From Lepidodermella squamata (taxonomy: Eukaryota; Gastrotricha): DNA of 64,000 nt. The notes below the pieces were generated by a model. It did no database searches. It was not told the DNA's origin and saw only the letters and a program-made list of their open reading frames with translations. The translations under genes and the position numbers were made by a program. The stretch covers positions 1,364,001 through 1,428,000 of the forward strand of contig JBLDXI010000046.1 of the NCBI GenBank assembly GCA_047495785.1. Direction: 5' to 3'. This document shows positions 10,290-23,211 of the stretch, one piece after another. Numbering within the stretch: position 1 is the first letter of the stretch; every line of letters starts with the position of its first letter.

Positions 10290-11501
10290 ATGACCATGTT
10301 TGTTGCCTATTTGATCACAGCCTTCTTACTAGCCGTTTCCAGCGCAGATTGGACCGGCTTCGGTGGAAGCTCCGATGAGCACACCGGCTACGTCGCCACA
10401 AGCCTGGGAACAAATTTCACCCTATCCAGCAAATGGAGCATAAAAACATCGGACAACGGCGCGTTCACAGGGTTCGCCTTTAAGAACAACACGCTGTTCA
10501 CAACAACGACCGGCGGCAATTTCTACGCCATCAGCGCTGACATGGGTACACCACTTAACAACTTGTACTACACTAACGTGCAACAAATGCAGCCGGTGAT
10601 CATCGCTGCGGATGGCAACGGGTATTTCGCCTACGTCAACTTCAACAACGAATCAAGTACCATTGTTTCAATCGATGGTGACATGCGGGCTGAGAAATGG
10701 CGGGAACTCGCCGAATGGTATGGCGGAAACTTCCCTTACGGCGCTGCAACTGGCAATGCTACCAGCAAACTGGTGTATTTCTGTGGCGGTAACCGAAACG
10801 GAGAAATCCTGCTCTACAACACGACTGGGGAGCTTTGGAAGGATACCACGATTTCGGAGCAGGGTGGCGCGAACTACTGGGGAATGACCAACTGGAAGGG
10901 CAATGTCTTCTTCTCGCAGAGTGTTGGATTCTCGGCCAGGCCGTTGATTGGGCTCATGGACGGCGCGACTGGTAAAGTCGTCTGGACCTTCGTCCTACCA
11001 AGCACTAGCACCCTTCAAATCGCGAACTGGGTGCCGATTGTCGGCCATATCGACAATTCCGATATTTTAGCCGCGATTGCCACGCACAGCCACTACGTTC
11101 AGATTGCTGCTTTTGACATAAGTGATAATGTCAACGCCCCACCTACAAAGCCGAAGTGGATCTCGAAAATTCCCTGTTTGTGGTCACATAAGGATGACAC
11201 AACTCCGGCTGTAGACGGCAGTCACTTCTACCTCACTTGCGATGACGGCGTTCGCTCTTACGGAATGAAGAACGGTTTACCAGACAAGACTTTCAAATGC
11301 AAAAATTGCTTCGGCCAGCCGATAGTCACCGATGATGCTGTGTTCGTTATGTCGAAAACTGGTGTGATTGCGTTTGATAAATCAAGCGGCAAGGTTATCA
11401 CGCAAACGAGTGAGCATGTCAATCTGATAGCTCTGCAAAACCAAATGTTGTTTGGTACTAATGGTTCGAATATACTTGCCTACAACATCGTGAAGAACTA
11501 A
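10290..11501 (+). CDS. secreted PQQ-type beta-propeller protein, single exon
   Basis: A 403-residue uninterrupted frame. The signal peptide is MTMFVAYLITAFLLAVSS, with mature start ADWTGFGGSSDEHTGY, similar to the W..FG....HTG opening of PQQ-like or polyvinyl-alcohol-dehydrogenase-like propellers. Repeated blades are visible, such as TTTGGNFYAISADMG, FSARPLIGLMDGATGKVVW, TPAVDGSHFYLTCDDGV and DDAVFVMSKTGVIAFDKSSG. Many NxS/T sites fit secretion. A probable poly(A) signal AATAAA is near 11540. Most neighbours have introns every 200-400 bp, so a 1.2-kb intronless gene is unusual here and could mean retroposition or horizontal gain. The enzymatic role is unknown and PQQ binding is not shown. A TTAAATA box at 10251 is a weak promoter candidate. 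Confidence 0.85.
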   Translation: MTMFVAYLITAFLLAVSSADWTGFGGSSDEHTGYVATSLGTNFTLSSKWSIKTSDNGAFTGFAFKNNTLFTTTTGGNFYAISADMGTPLNNLYYTNVQQMQPVIIAADGNGYFAYVNFNNESSTIVSIDGDMRAEKWRELAEWYGGNFPYGAATGNATSKLVYFCGGNRNGEILLYNTTGELWKDTTISEQGGANYWGMTNWKGNVFFSQSVGFSARPLIGLMDGATGKVVWTFVLPSTSTLQIANWVPIVGHIDNSDILAAIATHSHYVQIAAFDISDNVNAPPTKPKWISKIPCLWSHKDDTTPAVDGSHFYLTCDDGVRSYGMKNGLPDKTFKCKNCFGQPIVTDDAVFVMSKTGVIAFDKSSGKVITQTSEHVNLIALQNQMLFGTNGSNILAYNIVKN

Positions 11502-11817
11502 AACTGGCTTATTGAAGATCGCACCGCTACGGACAGTCTAATAAAACATCAGTGATCATAATTCTGGGTCCAATTTTTTCCATGGTAAATTTTGAAATAA
11601 AGAGATGAGAAGGCGATTCAGAGAAACAAGGTTAGCAAACTCAACGAAAAGGCTCGAATGAAATTTATTTCATTGATAATGATTGATAATATATCCAGGA
11701 CGGCCTTTACAATGATATGTGGAGCCCACTGCCACAAATGAACATGGCCTTGATGTAAGCTTCTTGACCAATTCGCTACTGATATGAGATAGGCCGATAT
11801 GATAGATGGTATTACGA
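11502..11817. other. convergent 3' UTR spacer
   Basis: 3' UTRs of the propeller gene (plus) and GABA-B-like receptor 1 (minus). AATAAA for the plus gene is at about 11540; TTTATT near 11662 is the minus-strand signal for the receptor. Confidence 0.5.
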
Positions 11818-14800
11818 TCATAAACCAGACGAGTCTTCAGGGATAGCCGCAGCAGGCTGTACAACCGTGACATCAGCTGTTACGACATGTGTTTCGTTCC
11901 TCTCCATCATAATCGGATGGACGGAATTTGTGACCGTCGAAGTTCCAGTTGAGCTCACCACAAAACGAATCACCTGAAGCATGAGGCCAGCACTTGTGTT
12001 TGAAATATTTGAAGCATTGCCAGGAGGCTGCTGAAATATTGCCGATGCTGTAACTGTTGAAGTAGATTGCCGCCTTAATTAAACTTGAAAATTAATGTCT
12101 CGATTTCTCAAAGGAATTTTTTTTTACCTGATAACCGTAGTTGTCATGGTTGCAGTTGCATCAGCAGCGCCGTAATTTTCCATCCGTTGATCCAAACAAC
12201 CACTGAAAAAGTTGACAAGTGTCATGATGATCGAAATGAAGATGCATGTGAACGCGATGAGAATTTGCCGCTGGATCTCATGTTGAATCAAAAAATGAAG
12301 CAGCAATGCCGCAACAAGGGTCGAGACGATCATCAGATTAACGATGTAAATAGTCGCCAGTTCGTGGTACCGTCTCATCGATGGGGTTAAATAATACAGT
12401 TTCCTCGACAAATAACAGCCAAGCAAAAGAAGAATGAGAGCAGAAACTCCGAACAACGAAGACCAAATGATTTGGCCAGACGATGAACAAGAAATGTGGT
12501 AAATTTCTGTCATTACATCCTCTTCATAGTTATAAATCGGCTTCTCAGTCTGTAATATAGATCGGCAGGTTATTGGGTCCCATAGAAACCAGTTCATTAT
12601 GAACGCATTTGAAAGCACGAAGATTGAAACTATAGTTAAAACGCTTCGTTTTTCAAGTTTTTTCACGAACTCTGACGTGAAGAATGGGCTGTAATCGATC
12701 AAAACCTTCGAAGCGTCTGTATTTCGAAAGAATTGGCGCTGATGATTCACGATTTGCTTGTTGACACCTCTCACAGCAAGATGTACTGCGACTGCTCTAG
12801 AAAACGATGATCCAATAACCATTGAAGCTCCGAATAGAGATGCAACGACTCGAACTTCCCACATTACTCTAGGATTGTGCTGGCTTTCCATTGTGAACAA
12901 CACCGCAGCGATATTCAAGATAACGCAGCCTAGATACCCGACGCATTTACTCAAAGGCAATACGTGCATGGCTAGGTCGTTTCCGATCTTAAGCCAGGCG
13001 AAAAGCGTTGTCAAAATAACGAAGGCTTGAATCACGATCAGAAATACCGCAACTCCGATTACAGCGTAATAAACGCCCAAGTTAACCTCAGCAATCAGTC
13101 TTCTATCAATCCACTTGTCTCGTGGCGGCTTATTGTCTGGAGTAGTCCATTTTACATCTGAGACGTTTTGAACCCAGTAATGAGTGTATTCGTAGCCCGA
13201 CGTATTGTCGAACTGTCGGACTAAATTGACATAGCGTAGAGATGTTTCTGGTGACCATTGCCCGATCATTTGTAGATCTGCATCAACTTCACCACGTGAG
13301 TTGTACTTCATGCGGCCCATTCTCAGTCCGATGTAGTCTATGCCGATGGCAGATTGGTTAGCGACATCCATGACAAGATGCGGTTGATCTTCGTAATCGG
13401 CAAGTGAAAGGTTGAACTTTCGCAGTGTCATATCAGTATTGTGAAGGATAATTAGTCCTTGCATCGCTGTGTCCTGACAAAAATATTCGACCAGTTAAAT
13501 AAATGTTGGTGAAATATTGGCAGATGTCCTCTTGCCAGTTGAAGGATTATGGCGTAATTCAAGTAGGGCCTTGTCATTTAAATATAACCTCATAGCTCAA
13601 TTTAATTAATATGGAAAAGAATCGTCCCAGTTTAAGACATCAATGGGTCATTGAGACTATGAACTAAAAAGAGTCTCCAATATTGAAGCTTCTCATGGAA
13701 ATTTGGGAAATTTTAATCTCCGACCAATAGTCGATAAACAAATGCTGTCGAAGGAGAAATCTGGTTAAGAGTCTCTCACCTCAAAATCCATCACATTTTC
13801 AGCCCAAGAAAGGGGCCGCTGAAAAACTGTCTTGGCAGCCTAACAATTCTTTCTCTACAAATACCTTAGACTTGCTTGAAGGTATCGCAGAATCTAGAAT
13901 CAAATCCCTCTAATGAGTTAAGGAACTACATTAGCAATGGGACAACTTCCCCATTTTCCAAACCCGCTCGAATGTACGAAAAACTTGGATCATAGGAATC
14001 TGTCTCTTTATGTTGGTTCGTTATGTCTCTTATGCTTAGCGAACTTATTTTGTTGGTAAAAAATGGTGAATAATAGAACTCACATGGCACAGGAACCTTG
14101 AGTCGTAGTCTAGCGGCAAGGTATTATTCGCATACTTATTAAACCGTTCATCGAATTCGAAGCTGTCATAACCAAGCCGAGTTTTCAGAGTCGGTACATC
14201 CGTGAACATCACTGGCGATGTGATGAAAGTAAAGCGCAACTGTTCGATGATAATATCAAGGGAGCAGCCAAAGAGCGCCGGTTCCGGCAGATTCCTCGGA
14301 TCGGAAAATTGGATGCCGAGAATGATGAAAACGTAACGAGATCCAGTTACGCCTCGCTTGTAAGATTCGCATAGAAACTTCCAGATCATCCGGGCAATGG
14401 AGCAAAAGTAGACGATGACCCGCACGTCGTTATGCTTGACCTCATTCAACAAGTCTTCATTGACATCGATAAAATATTCGAACATGGCGACCTTCACATG
14501 GTTTTCGCTCGCAAGCCTCTGGAGGAATGTAGCCGAGACGTAGTCGAAAATATTTTCTGCGAAGATGAGAATTCCGATTCGCTGCCATCTGCCAACTTCT
14601 TTGATGAAATGCATTTGAGCATGGGACAGAACGCGACCCGTTGATCGCATGAGATATAAGTTAGGGTACAGCTTCCGATTGCTGAGAAAAGGAGCCGCGC
14701 ATCCTATGTTCACATCGACTAGGTTTAGGTGGTCCAAAATCGGGCCAACAGCTTTGCAGCCGCTGGAAAACATCGGGCCGACCACAACCGGAGACTTGAT

Positions 14801-15109
14801 TAACGAAGCGTTCGAAGCAGTCGATTGATTGAAATCTCGAATGAATTCGACAACTAAACGGGTTTCGTTCGAACCACCCCCGTCGTCCCGGAAAATAGGA
14901 GTGACCTTGTAGTCCTTCAGAAAGTCTGACCTTTCGTTTGCAGCGTCGAAAGCGATTTGCATGGCGATTTTACACGCTGTTCCGTTGAACGGACTGTTAC
15001 CAGTGAATGACATCATCGTTAAAACGGCCAGCTCGTATCGTTGATACGCTGAAACTAGATCGGCCAGTGCAATCATGTAAGCGACGAGTTCAAAGCGCAT
15101 GTGATTCAT
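11818..15109 (-). CDS. GABA-B-like class C GPCR, copy 1
   Basis: Class C receptor of 875 residues in three exons: 14084-15109 (ligand-binding domain), 12128-13473 (rest of the ectodomain and 7TM) and 11818-12073 (tail). ATG 15109 opens the signal peptide MNHMRFELVAYMIALADLVS. The Venus-flytrap domain begins YELAVLTMMSFTGN and contains VVVGPMFSSGCKAVGP, as in GABA-B/ANF-receptor folds. There is no Cys-rich linker before the 7TM, as in GABA-B receptors. TM3 entry and intracellular parts include RKLYYLTPSMRRYHEL. The first intron is 610 bp against 53 bp in copy 2. The cytoplasmic tail is Thr/Ser-rich without an obvious coiled coil. Likely a neurotransmitter or chemosensory receptor; the ligand is unknown. 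Confidence 0.87.
13474..14083 (-). other. long first intron of receptor 1
   Basis: 610-bp intron at exactly the position of the 53-bp first intron of copy 2. No open frame, tandem repeat or clear transposon ends were found, but the extra 550 bp looks like an insertion that has decayed. Confidence 0.45.
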
Positions 15110-15819
15110 TTTTTTCAACGAAGCGTGTTTTCTAGATTTTATTCTGTGAAAAATTCCACGCGGTGACAAGTAACAGATCACTAATCAGCGACATTTTTTT
15201 TACCCGCACCTGTAAGAGTTGTCATTTTCGTTCTAAATCACAGGGGCAAATTAATGCTTGTCACCTTATTGATCCGACGTTTCACAACCATAAGCATTTA
15301 TGTCAAAATAGACGCAGCAGTTCCTCGATAGCTGTAGTAATACTTTTCACACTGTAAGTAGCAAGTCCTGTCCAGATGACGCCACCCCCAGGGTGAAGAT
15401 GAGGGAGGATCCGGTCTAGTGGAGAATCTTTCAGAAATAATCGAGTAATATTTGTCCAAATGCGAGGGATGTGTTTCCTAGGGTTTTTCCTATCTGACTG
15501 TATTAATAAAGCCGTTATGGCTCACGCCCTGGAAGAAGTTAAGACAAACTCCCCAATATTGATCGAATTTCGACAACGATATTCTGAGCAAAAATCTTGT
15601 TACAACATGAGCACTTTCCTATCACGAAACGTTATCTTTAGAAGTTCTCTTTCTACAGGCCTCAAATGCCAGGACAAATTCCAGGGGCTCAGTTCTTCGT
15701 TCTTTTGATCTGAAAAACAAATGTAGAAACAGTGAAAGATTTAACCATTTATTGTATCAGTAGGAGGATTAGTATTTTATAGTCTTTAGTCGTCATTGAG
15801 CGACATCGAGTTGCGCACA
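15110..15819. other. spacer between the two class C receptors
   Basis: Holds the promoter of receptor 1 (minus) and the 3' UTR of receptor 2, with a TTTATT (AATAAA on the minus strand) near 15746. The plus-strand frame 15460-15708 lacks any domain and I do not call it. Confidence 0.5.
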
Positions 15820-18529
15820 TCACGAACTAGGTTGAATAACTGACACATCAGCTGTGATAATATGAGTTTCAGATTCCAGGTGCTGCTGGCCTCCCGCAAT
15901 AGGGTGAACTGAATTGTTCGCCGTTGAATTTCCCGTTGAGCTTACCACCAATCGAATGACGTGCAGCATCAGCCCAGCACTAGTATTCGAGTTGTTATTA
16001 CCAACACTCGGCGGCTGCTGGAAAATGGCTGACGCAGTGAGAGTGGAGGAGCCTCGTCTTCTAGATAAATGCAAAAATCATATTCCCCGCCGGAAATTTC
16101 AGTGAAATAAGTTTACCTGACAACTGTCGTTGTTACAGTCGCTGTTGCGTCGTTATTTGGGGCGAAAGTTTTCTGCCGATGATCGATGCAGCCGCTGAAA
16201 GAATTGACGACTGTCATCATCACAGAAACGAGAACACAGCCAAATGCAATAACAATTCGCTGCCTCGTCTCGTCTTCAATCAAAAAATGCAGGAGTAGTT
16301 CGGCGACGAAAGTCGAAATTATCATCAGGCTAACGATGTAAATCGTCCCTAGTTCGTGATATTTTCGCATTGAATACGTTAGGTAATAAAGCTTTCTTGA
16401 CATGTAACAGCTCACTATTAACAAGATAAGCCCAGATGCGCCTGAAATTGATGACCAAATAACTAGGCCCGACGAGGAACATTTCACAGAATGCATTATT
16501 GTAGAAGTGTCCTCTTCATAGTTGTAAATAGGATCTTCGTCAATAACTTCAAATTTGCAGAAGATCGGGTCCCATAAGAACCAGTTCATGATAAAGGTGT
16601 TAGATAGAAAAAATATAGAGGCAGCCGTGAGCACACTGCGTTTCTCAAGTTTCCTAACCATGTCCGAGGTGAAAAACGGTCCGTAGTCAATGACGAATTT
16701 CGACGGATCCAAGTTTCGAAAATGCTTGCGTTGATGCGATTGAACCTGTTTGTTGAAGCTGAGAACAGCTTGGTAGATGACGACAACCCTTGAAAAAGAC
16801 GACCCTATAACCATCGCACAGCCGACTAAAGCCGCTACAACGCGAACTTCCCAAATCACGCGGGGATGTTGCTGAGTTTCCATGGTGAATAAGATTGCAG
16901 AGATGTTCAAAATTATGCATCCTAGATACCCGATACATTTGGTAAGTGGCAAGACATGCATTGCTAGATCGTTCCCAATCTTGAGCCAGGCGAAAACTGT
17001 TGTAAGAATCACGAAAATCTGGATAAGGATCAGAAAAGCCGCAACGCCAATTGCCGAGTAATAGAAAGGAATCGGCACCTCACGCGCCATTCGCTTTTCG
17101 ATAACTCTATCCCGCGGGGGTTTGTTGTTTGCAGTTGCCCATCTTGCTTCAGACGTGTTCTGAACCCAGTAATTCTCGTAGTCATACCCTGAAGTGTTGT
17201 CATATTGGCGGACTAAGTTGACGTAATTCAGTGAGGTTTCAGGCGACCATCGACCAATCATTTGAAGATCGGCTTCAACCTCCCCGCGCGAGTTGTACCT
17301 CATCCGCCCCATTCTTAAACCGATATAATCGACACTGATTGCTGACTTATTGACAACACCCATGACAAGTCGTGGATAGTCCTTATAACTGGCCAGGGAA
17401 AGGTTTTGCTTCTTCAACTCCCGGTCCGCATTGTCTAATACGATCAAACTCTGCATTACTGTATCCTATGATAGTATATTTATGAATTAGAGTGAGCTCA
17501 GTGATTTGCGTAACTTACGTGGCACAGAAAACGAAATTCATAATCAAGCGGCTGTTTGTTTTTCGTCAAGACATTGAATCGTCTTTCAAACTCGAGACTA
17601 TCATAGCCGAAATGGTTCTTCAACGTCGGAATATCGTTGAACATTACCGGACCAGTTAGATAGGTGTACCTCAACTGCTCAACAATAATGTCTCGCGAAC
17701 ATCCAAACAAAGTTTCATCAGGTATATTCCTCGGATCGGTGAATTGAATGACAAGAATTATGAAGACGTAACGTGGGCCAGTAATGCCCCTCTTATAAGA
17801 CTCGCAGAAAAACTTCCAGATTAGTCGAGCCATCGAACAGAAGTAGACAATGACTCGAACGTCGTTTCGCTTGATTTCTGTAAACATTTCCTCGGTAACG
17901 TCGAGGAAGTAGTCGAAAATAGTTATCTGAGCTGCATTTTCATTCGCAAGCTTCTGTAGTAACGTAGCCGTGACGTAGTCGAAAATGTTCTCGACGTAGA
18001 TCAAAATTCCGATTCGCTGCCATCTCCCGACGTCTTTGATGAAATGCATCTGAGCAATCGTGAGAGCTCGCCCCGTCGATCGCATCATGTACAGATTGCG
18101 ATAGATCCGACGATCTGTAAGGAAAGGCGCCCCGCAGCCCTGACTTACCTCGACGAGATTCTCATGGTGAAGCATTGGCGCGATGGCTTTACAGCCGCTA
18201 GAAAACATTGCCCCAACAACCAGAGGCGACATGATCACGCTTGAGTTATCGCATTGGTCAAAATGGCGGATGAATTGAACGAGAGCTCGAGCAGCCTTAT
18301 TGCCAGCTCCGTCGTCTTTGTATATCACCTTAAGGTTGTAATCCCCCAATATGTCAGGGCGGCTATTGGCCGCATCAAATGCGATTTGCATGCCAGTTTT
18401 GCAGGCCGTTCCATCGAATGGGTCGTTGCCCGTGAAGGTGGTCATCACGAGGATAGACAGCTCATACTTGGCAAAAGCTGCCAAGTCGATTCGAAAGAGA
18501 ACTAAGAACGATAAGAATACGACTTTCAT
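15820..18529 (-). CDS. GABA-B-like class C GPCR, copy 2
   Basis: Tandem paralog of the preceding receptor: 866 residues, exons 17519-18529, 16117-17465 and 15820-16060, with introns in the same places and phases. Signal peptide MKVVFLSFLVLFRIDLAAFA, then YELSILVMTTFTGNDPFDG. Venus-flytrap text VVGAMFSSGCKAIAPML and IAQMHFIKDVGRWQRIGIL parallels copy 1. 7TM: FYYSAIGVAAFLILIQIFVI to VIAFGCVLVSVMMTVVNSFSG. The pre-TM1 stretch YDNTSGYDYENYW carries an N-glycosylation site conserved in copy 1. The third exon keeps conserved text (SAIFQQPP, NTSAGLML, VVSSTG, ADVSVIQP), so the tail is under constraint. Ligand unknown; heterodimerisation of the two copies is possible by analogy with GABA-B1/B2. Confidence 0.88.
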
Positions 18530-19921
18530 TATTTTCTTGCACTGAAAAGTGTCATAACGACTCTTACCTACCCAAGTATAAGCCTTTCTATTAGCACTAC
18601 GTCAAAAACGATTTCATTCAGCAACGCTCTGTCATAATACCTGATTTTTGTTGACCGCAAAACCTTTTTTCGAGGAAAATAACACTTGTTTCCTAATTTG
18701 TGCACTGAACGAAAACAGATGACCACGTGACTGGAACTTTGTTCCTATTCTCAGTCCCAGAACGTGATGCCAGAGAGTTGCAGTTGAATCAATTTAACAT
18801 TTGGTTCCACCTTGTTAGGGCGTCAAAAACTGGGCAGTCGCGGACAAAAACGAAACAAGCGCAAATTGATAATCAATTCAAAAGCGACATTTAACCAGCG
18901 ATAAATGAGAAGAGAGAAGACCTATTATAATAATTGTTTGTTTTTTGTTCTAAAAGGATTAAAAGCTGGAAACTTTTTTTAATGCATAAATTATTTCATT
19001 TTGCTCTTTTGTCGCTTTGTTCACGTTTTTCTGTAGCACTTTGAGCCCAACCAAGTATTTTTATGAGGCTGATTTTATTATAGATCATATTATTTTTATT
19101 ATTCATTATTTTTGCGCTATAAAACCGATAAAACTCCCAATTTATTGCTATATGGCACGTGATTGATAATCGGAAGAAAGAGGATGATGAATAAATGTAT
19201 TGCCTATATTGCATTCCGTTTGCCCAATTTGCCATAATAATGTGTCAAATAAGCTTTTAGTAATTGTCTCGCTCGGCTTTGCGTTTTGATAAGAAAGCGC
19301 ACGACCTTGAATTTTTCGTGTCCAATTTTCGAGTCGCGCGACCTAATGAGTGTAAGCACGTGGACTATAAGGGCGTCACTCTGCTACTACAGTAATCACG
19401 GCGACTCTGTTTTTCTCGTATTTTTACGTATTTTGGCTATACAACTACCAGACAAACAGGCCGGTGATAATGACCGGGCGCAGACTGATCAATTTTTATA
19501 AAAATCAAATCTGCATAGCCGCGGGCGTCAGGAATTTGTGATAGCCTGTAAAATAGGTACACGACGCCTAGTTTTTTCACGCTAAATTTCACCGATAATT
19601 CAGCTCGTGTTTATATACAGTGATGATAGGAGCATCGAGTGGTCACTGTGTAGTGCGATTGCGATTGCGCACTCTGCGCTGTTTTCCGCTCGTTTTTTTT
19701 GCACCGAGTGCGTGTTATTTTTCGGTTGAAATAAATCTGAGACGCAACTTCCTCGTGGGCAAGATCTACGCGTATTAGTCACTCACTGCGTAAAACGTAG
19801 GTGTGCAGAATGACCATCATTAGCAGTTTATATATTTCCCACCTTGCCTACATTTCAATTTTAGATTGATTTCAACGCCTAGATTTTAGTAGTTTCAGGT
19901 TTTTTTCTAATTTTCAACTGG
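18530..19921. other. 1.4-kb divergent intergenic region
   Basis: Between receptor 2 (minus) and the RhoGAP gene (plus), so it holds both promoters. AT-rich; no gene, repeat or domain-bearing frame recognised. Confidence 0.5.
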
Positions 19922-22900
19922 ATGGAGCCGAATTTTTCGCGGCTTGGGCCGATCGATTTTACCGATTGCCTTATCGATAGCCCGTATTTTCGCGAAAATT
20001 TATGCCGGCAAGAGCGAAAGATTAGAAAAACAAAACAAGCCATCGGACTCATTATCGAAAATTGCCGCAATATTATAAAATGCACAAAAGGTTTGACTCA
20101 TTTTTTTAAATATGAAAAATTTAGAAAAATCATAGTAATTAGGAAAAAAATTGTTTCGACTATAATCTGGCTCAGCATATTTTTTAAAAATTTCAAAAAA
20201 ATTTTTAAATTATTTTGAATTTTTGGTCAAGATTTGTGAATTTTTAAACTCGATTTTTTTAGCTCTATCGGAGGCGTATCGAGCATTTGCAGTATCTCTG
20301 TTCCGGTTCGGTCAAAGTGATTGCGACGGTGACGAGGAAGGCGGGGATTTTATCAAAAGCATTGCCGCTCTTATTATGAAAGTCGAAGGCGAACGGGACG
20401 ACATTCCTGGTCAGATAGAGGAAGCTTTTATCAAACCACTCAACCGTGCATTCTCATCGGTCGATTTTCAGGTATGCTAAAAACGGAAAATTCCTACATT
20501 TTTTGTGAAACTTGAGTCGGCAAAATGTCCAGCATGAGCGAAAACTAGTCGAAATCGAAAGCAACAGATTTCAATCCGTTCTCGATACGTATCAATCGAA
20601 CCCAGATCACTTACCTGTGAGAAATTCATAAATACACAAGAATTGAAATATTATTTAATTTTTTCTTTTTAGATTCAGGCTGACCAAAGCGCTTTCATCG
20701 AACAATCCTTGAATTACTATCATCAAGTGCAATCTTTCCAGCTATTTAAACGTTACGAATTCGTTGATAGCGTAAATTTCCAATTTTTTATTAATTTTAT
20801 TAAATTTTTATTTTTCTCTATTTCAGCTCGCCTGTTTTGTTAATCATCAAATGAATTTTTATCACCTCAGCTATGAAATGTTGAATAGCTCAAAGCCGCT
20901 GCGGCAAATTAACGCTCAACTCCAAGAGGTGCTTAGCATTATATCAATCACGTTGCACTTCACCTGCTTTTTTTTTATCATCCAAGATGCACGCTGAAGT
21001 CGATCGATCGGCAATTATGACAGAAACTAGAAAAGACCTTGTGTTATCGGTGAGATCAGACACAAATCGCAATCACGTGCTTATATATCGATTTTTTTGA
21101 TTCTATAATTTCAGAACCCTGTCGAATATTTACGCCATTCACTTCACAAATCGCCCGTCATGCTAAGCTATTTGCTGCTGATGCGAAGTAGGGAAAAAAT
21201 TCCAATTTAATTAATTAATTAATTAAATTTTTCAGAATCAATTTTCGGCAATGTCTGGGTCGAATGCTTCTGCGAATTTCAGAGAGATGACGGAATTTTA
21301 CAAATCAGTCCCTCCAGCCCTTATACAAATTTTTCAGCTATTTTTGAGGTAATTCTTCATCAGTCAAATAAATCGGATTTTTTTATTAATTTTTTTGTAT
21401 AGGCTGAAATAATTTCGAATAATTCAGTGACATTTCTTGTAAGGCGTTGTTGGCCATGCGACGATGCCGCTGATTGGACGGGGCGGCCTTATTGCTTCAA
21501 GGTCACGCTTGATCACGTGCCAGATCGCAGCCCTGCTGTTAAGCAGCCCCATCAGGACGTTGTTTTAGTCTTTCAAGCTCAGGACGCCGCTGAGAGGCGG
21601 ATATGGCTCGAGGCGCTCGGCTTCATCTACCCACACTTGGTTGGCTATTTAATCAAAAAATAATAATTTCGAATTATTTTCTATTCATTGAACAGGACTT
21701 TTGTCCAGATCTCGTTGTTAATCAAAGCGGTAAATTGAATTACTAATTAAATTTAAATCGATTGACCTGGAATTTTTTTAACAGCGTTGTTGATCGATTC
21801 TGGCCTCAAATTTTTGACGACTTGTTGCGAGGCGATTGAAACTAACAGCATCGATTGTTCAGGGCTGTACCGAATTCCGGGTGCCAAGCCGCGAGTCTCC
21901 GATCTCCTGAGGCATGCAATGAGTGAGTGAATAATTTATTCCAAATATTTTGAATAATTTTGCTTTTATTATAGGAAGCGATATCGCGTTTGATGACGCG
22001 AAATTGAAGGAATATCTTTGGAACGAGGCCAGGGACGATGTCAATACGGTGACAAGTGCGGTATTAGCCTTTGTCGGGGGTTTTACTGAACCCTTGACAA
22101 CTTACGATCTCTACGACCATTTCATCTACGCGTCATGTAAGAATTTTAATTTTTCAATTTTTTTGAAATTTTTGAAAAACAAAATTTTATTTTTTAATTA
22201 ATCTTAATTTTGATATTTTCTTAATTTTTAGCTTTGGACGATGATGTCAAGCTGATAAGGTCTACCCACTACCTAATTCACAGGCTACCGGCAAATAATT
22301 TCAAATTGTTGAAGGTGCTATTCAAACATCTCGCCAAGTTTGTGCCAGCACCCTTAAAAATTTCGATCAATTTTATTTTTATTTTTTTTGTCTCGCAGGG
22401 TGGCTAATAACAGTGACGTCAATAAAATGACGACATACAATCTCGCTGTCTGCTTCGGTCCAGCTATTCTCCGCCACCGCAGCCAGTCATGCACGGTTGA
22501 CGGCGTGAAACAGGGCAACAAAGTCGTCCTTGTTCTCATCGAACACTACGCCAAGGTGAAAAAAATCTCGATTTTCCAATTCTTGTCAACCGACAATTTT
22601 ATTTTTAGATTTTCGAAACTCGCCCACCTGTCGCGGATATTGAGGCCTTGCGAAGAACGTGGCGGTCTAATGTCGCCAAACCCGCATCCCCGACCCGGCC
22701 AGCTTTCCATCAAAGCATCAGTCTATTCTTCACGAATTTATCCGGAAAAGCAAGGTTCGGGACATCGTCGAATCGCCGGGCAGATTCGCCTACAAACACG
22801 CCAGACCAAAGCCGGCATAGCAATAATTCGAATAACAGCGAGCATTTAATGACGACGTCTTCATTGGATAACGATGACAATCGAACGAGGAATATGACGT

Positions 22901-23052
22901 CGATACTCAGCGAATCGTCGAACCGGACGGCGGGGTTTGATAGTCCGAAGAGTTCGGCGCGAAATCGATCGCCAACTTCTGGGTCGATAAACACGAATCT
23001 TGACACGTTGAGTGAAATCGATGTGGCTCCGCAGCCTAGCAATTTAGTTTGA
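19922..23052 (+). CDS. oligophrenin/GRAF-type BAR-PH-RhoGAP protein
   Basis: Stimulates GTP hydrolysis on Rho-family GTPases at curved membranes. Fifteen exons with introns mostly 50-120 bp: 19922-20090, 20263-20471, 20533-20616, 20673-20771, 20827-20928, 20987-21049, 21115-21187, 21236-21348, 21403-21639, 21696-21729, 21785-21922, 21975-22136, 22232-22337, 22399-22555 and 22609-23052, 729 residues. BAR domain, residues 1 to about 240, opens PIDFTDCLIDSPYFRENL, as in GRAF/OPHN1. The PH domain (about 245-380) ends RRIWLEALGF. RhoGAP (about 390-580) has the arginine finger at about residue 424 in GLYRIPG, plus MTTYNLAVCFGPAILR. The C-terminal 145 residues are Ser/Asn-rich with no SH3 domain, which favours oligophrenin over GRAF. 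AATAAA near 23105. Its stop lies 159 bp from that of the convergent Sushi-ankyrin gene. Confidence 0.92.
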
Positions 23053-23211
23053 ATTTTTACCTTTTTTCTTATGCATCGAGATATAATGTATACTTTGAAC
23101 GAAAATAAAATAAAAAAATTTGTAAAAAATCAGAAAAATCGGGAATCACCTTGCCCGCAAAAATCGATTTTTATTTCAATTTTATTGTATAATATTTTAA
23201 AAGTTCGAATT

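Noticed and set aside
15460-15708. Plus-strand 82-residue frame between receptors
   Set aside because: No signal peptide, domain or paralog; lies in receptor UTR/promoter sequence.
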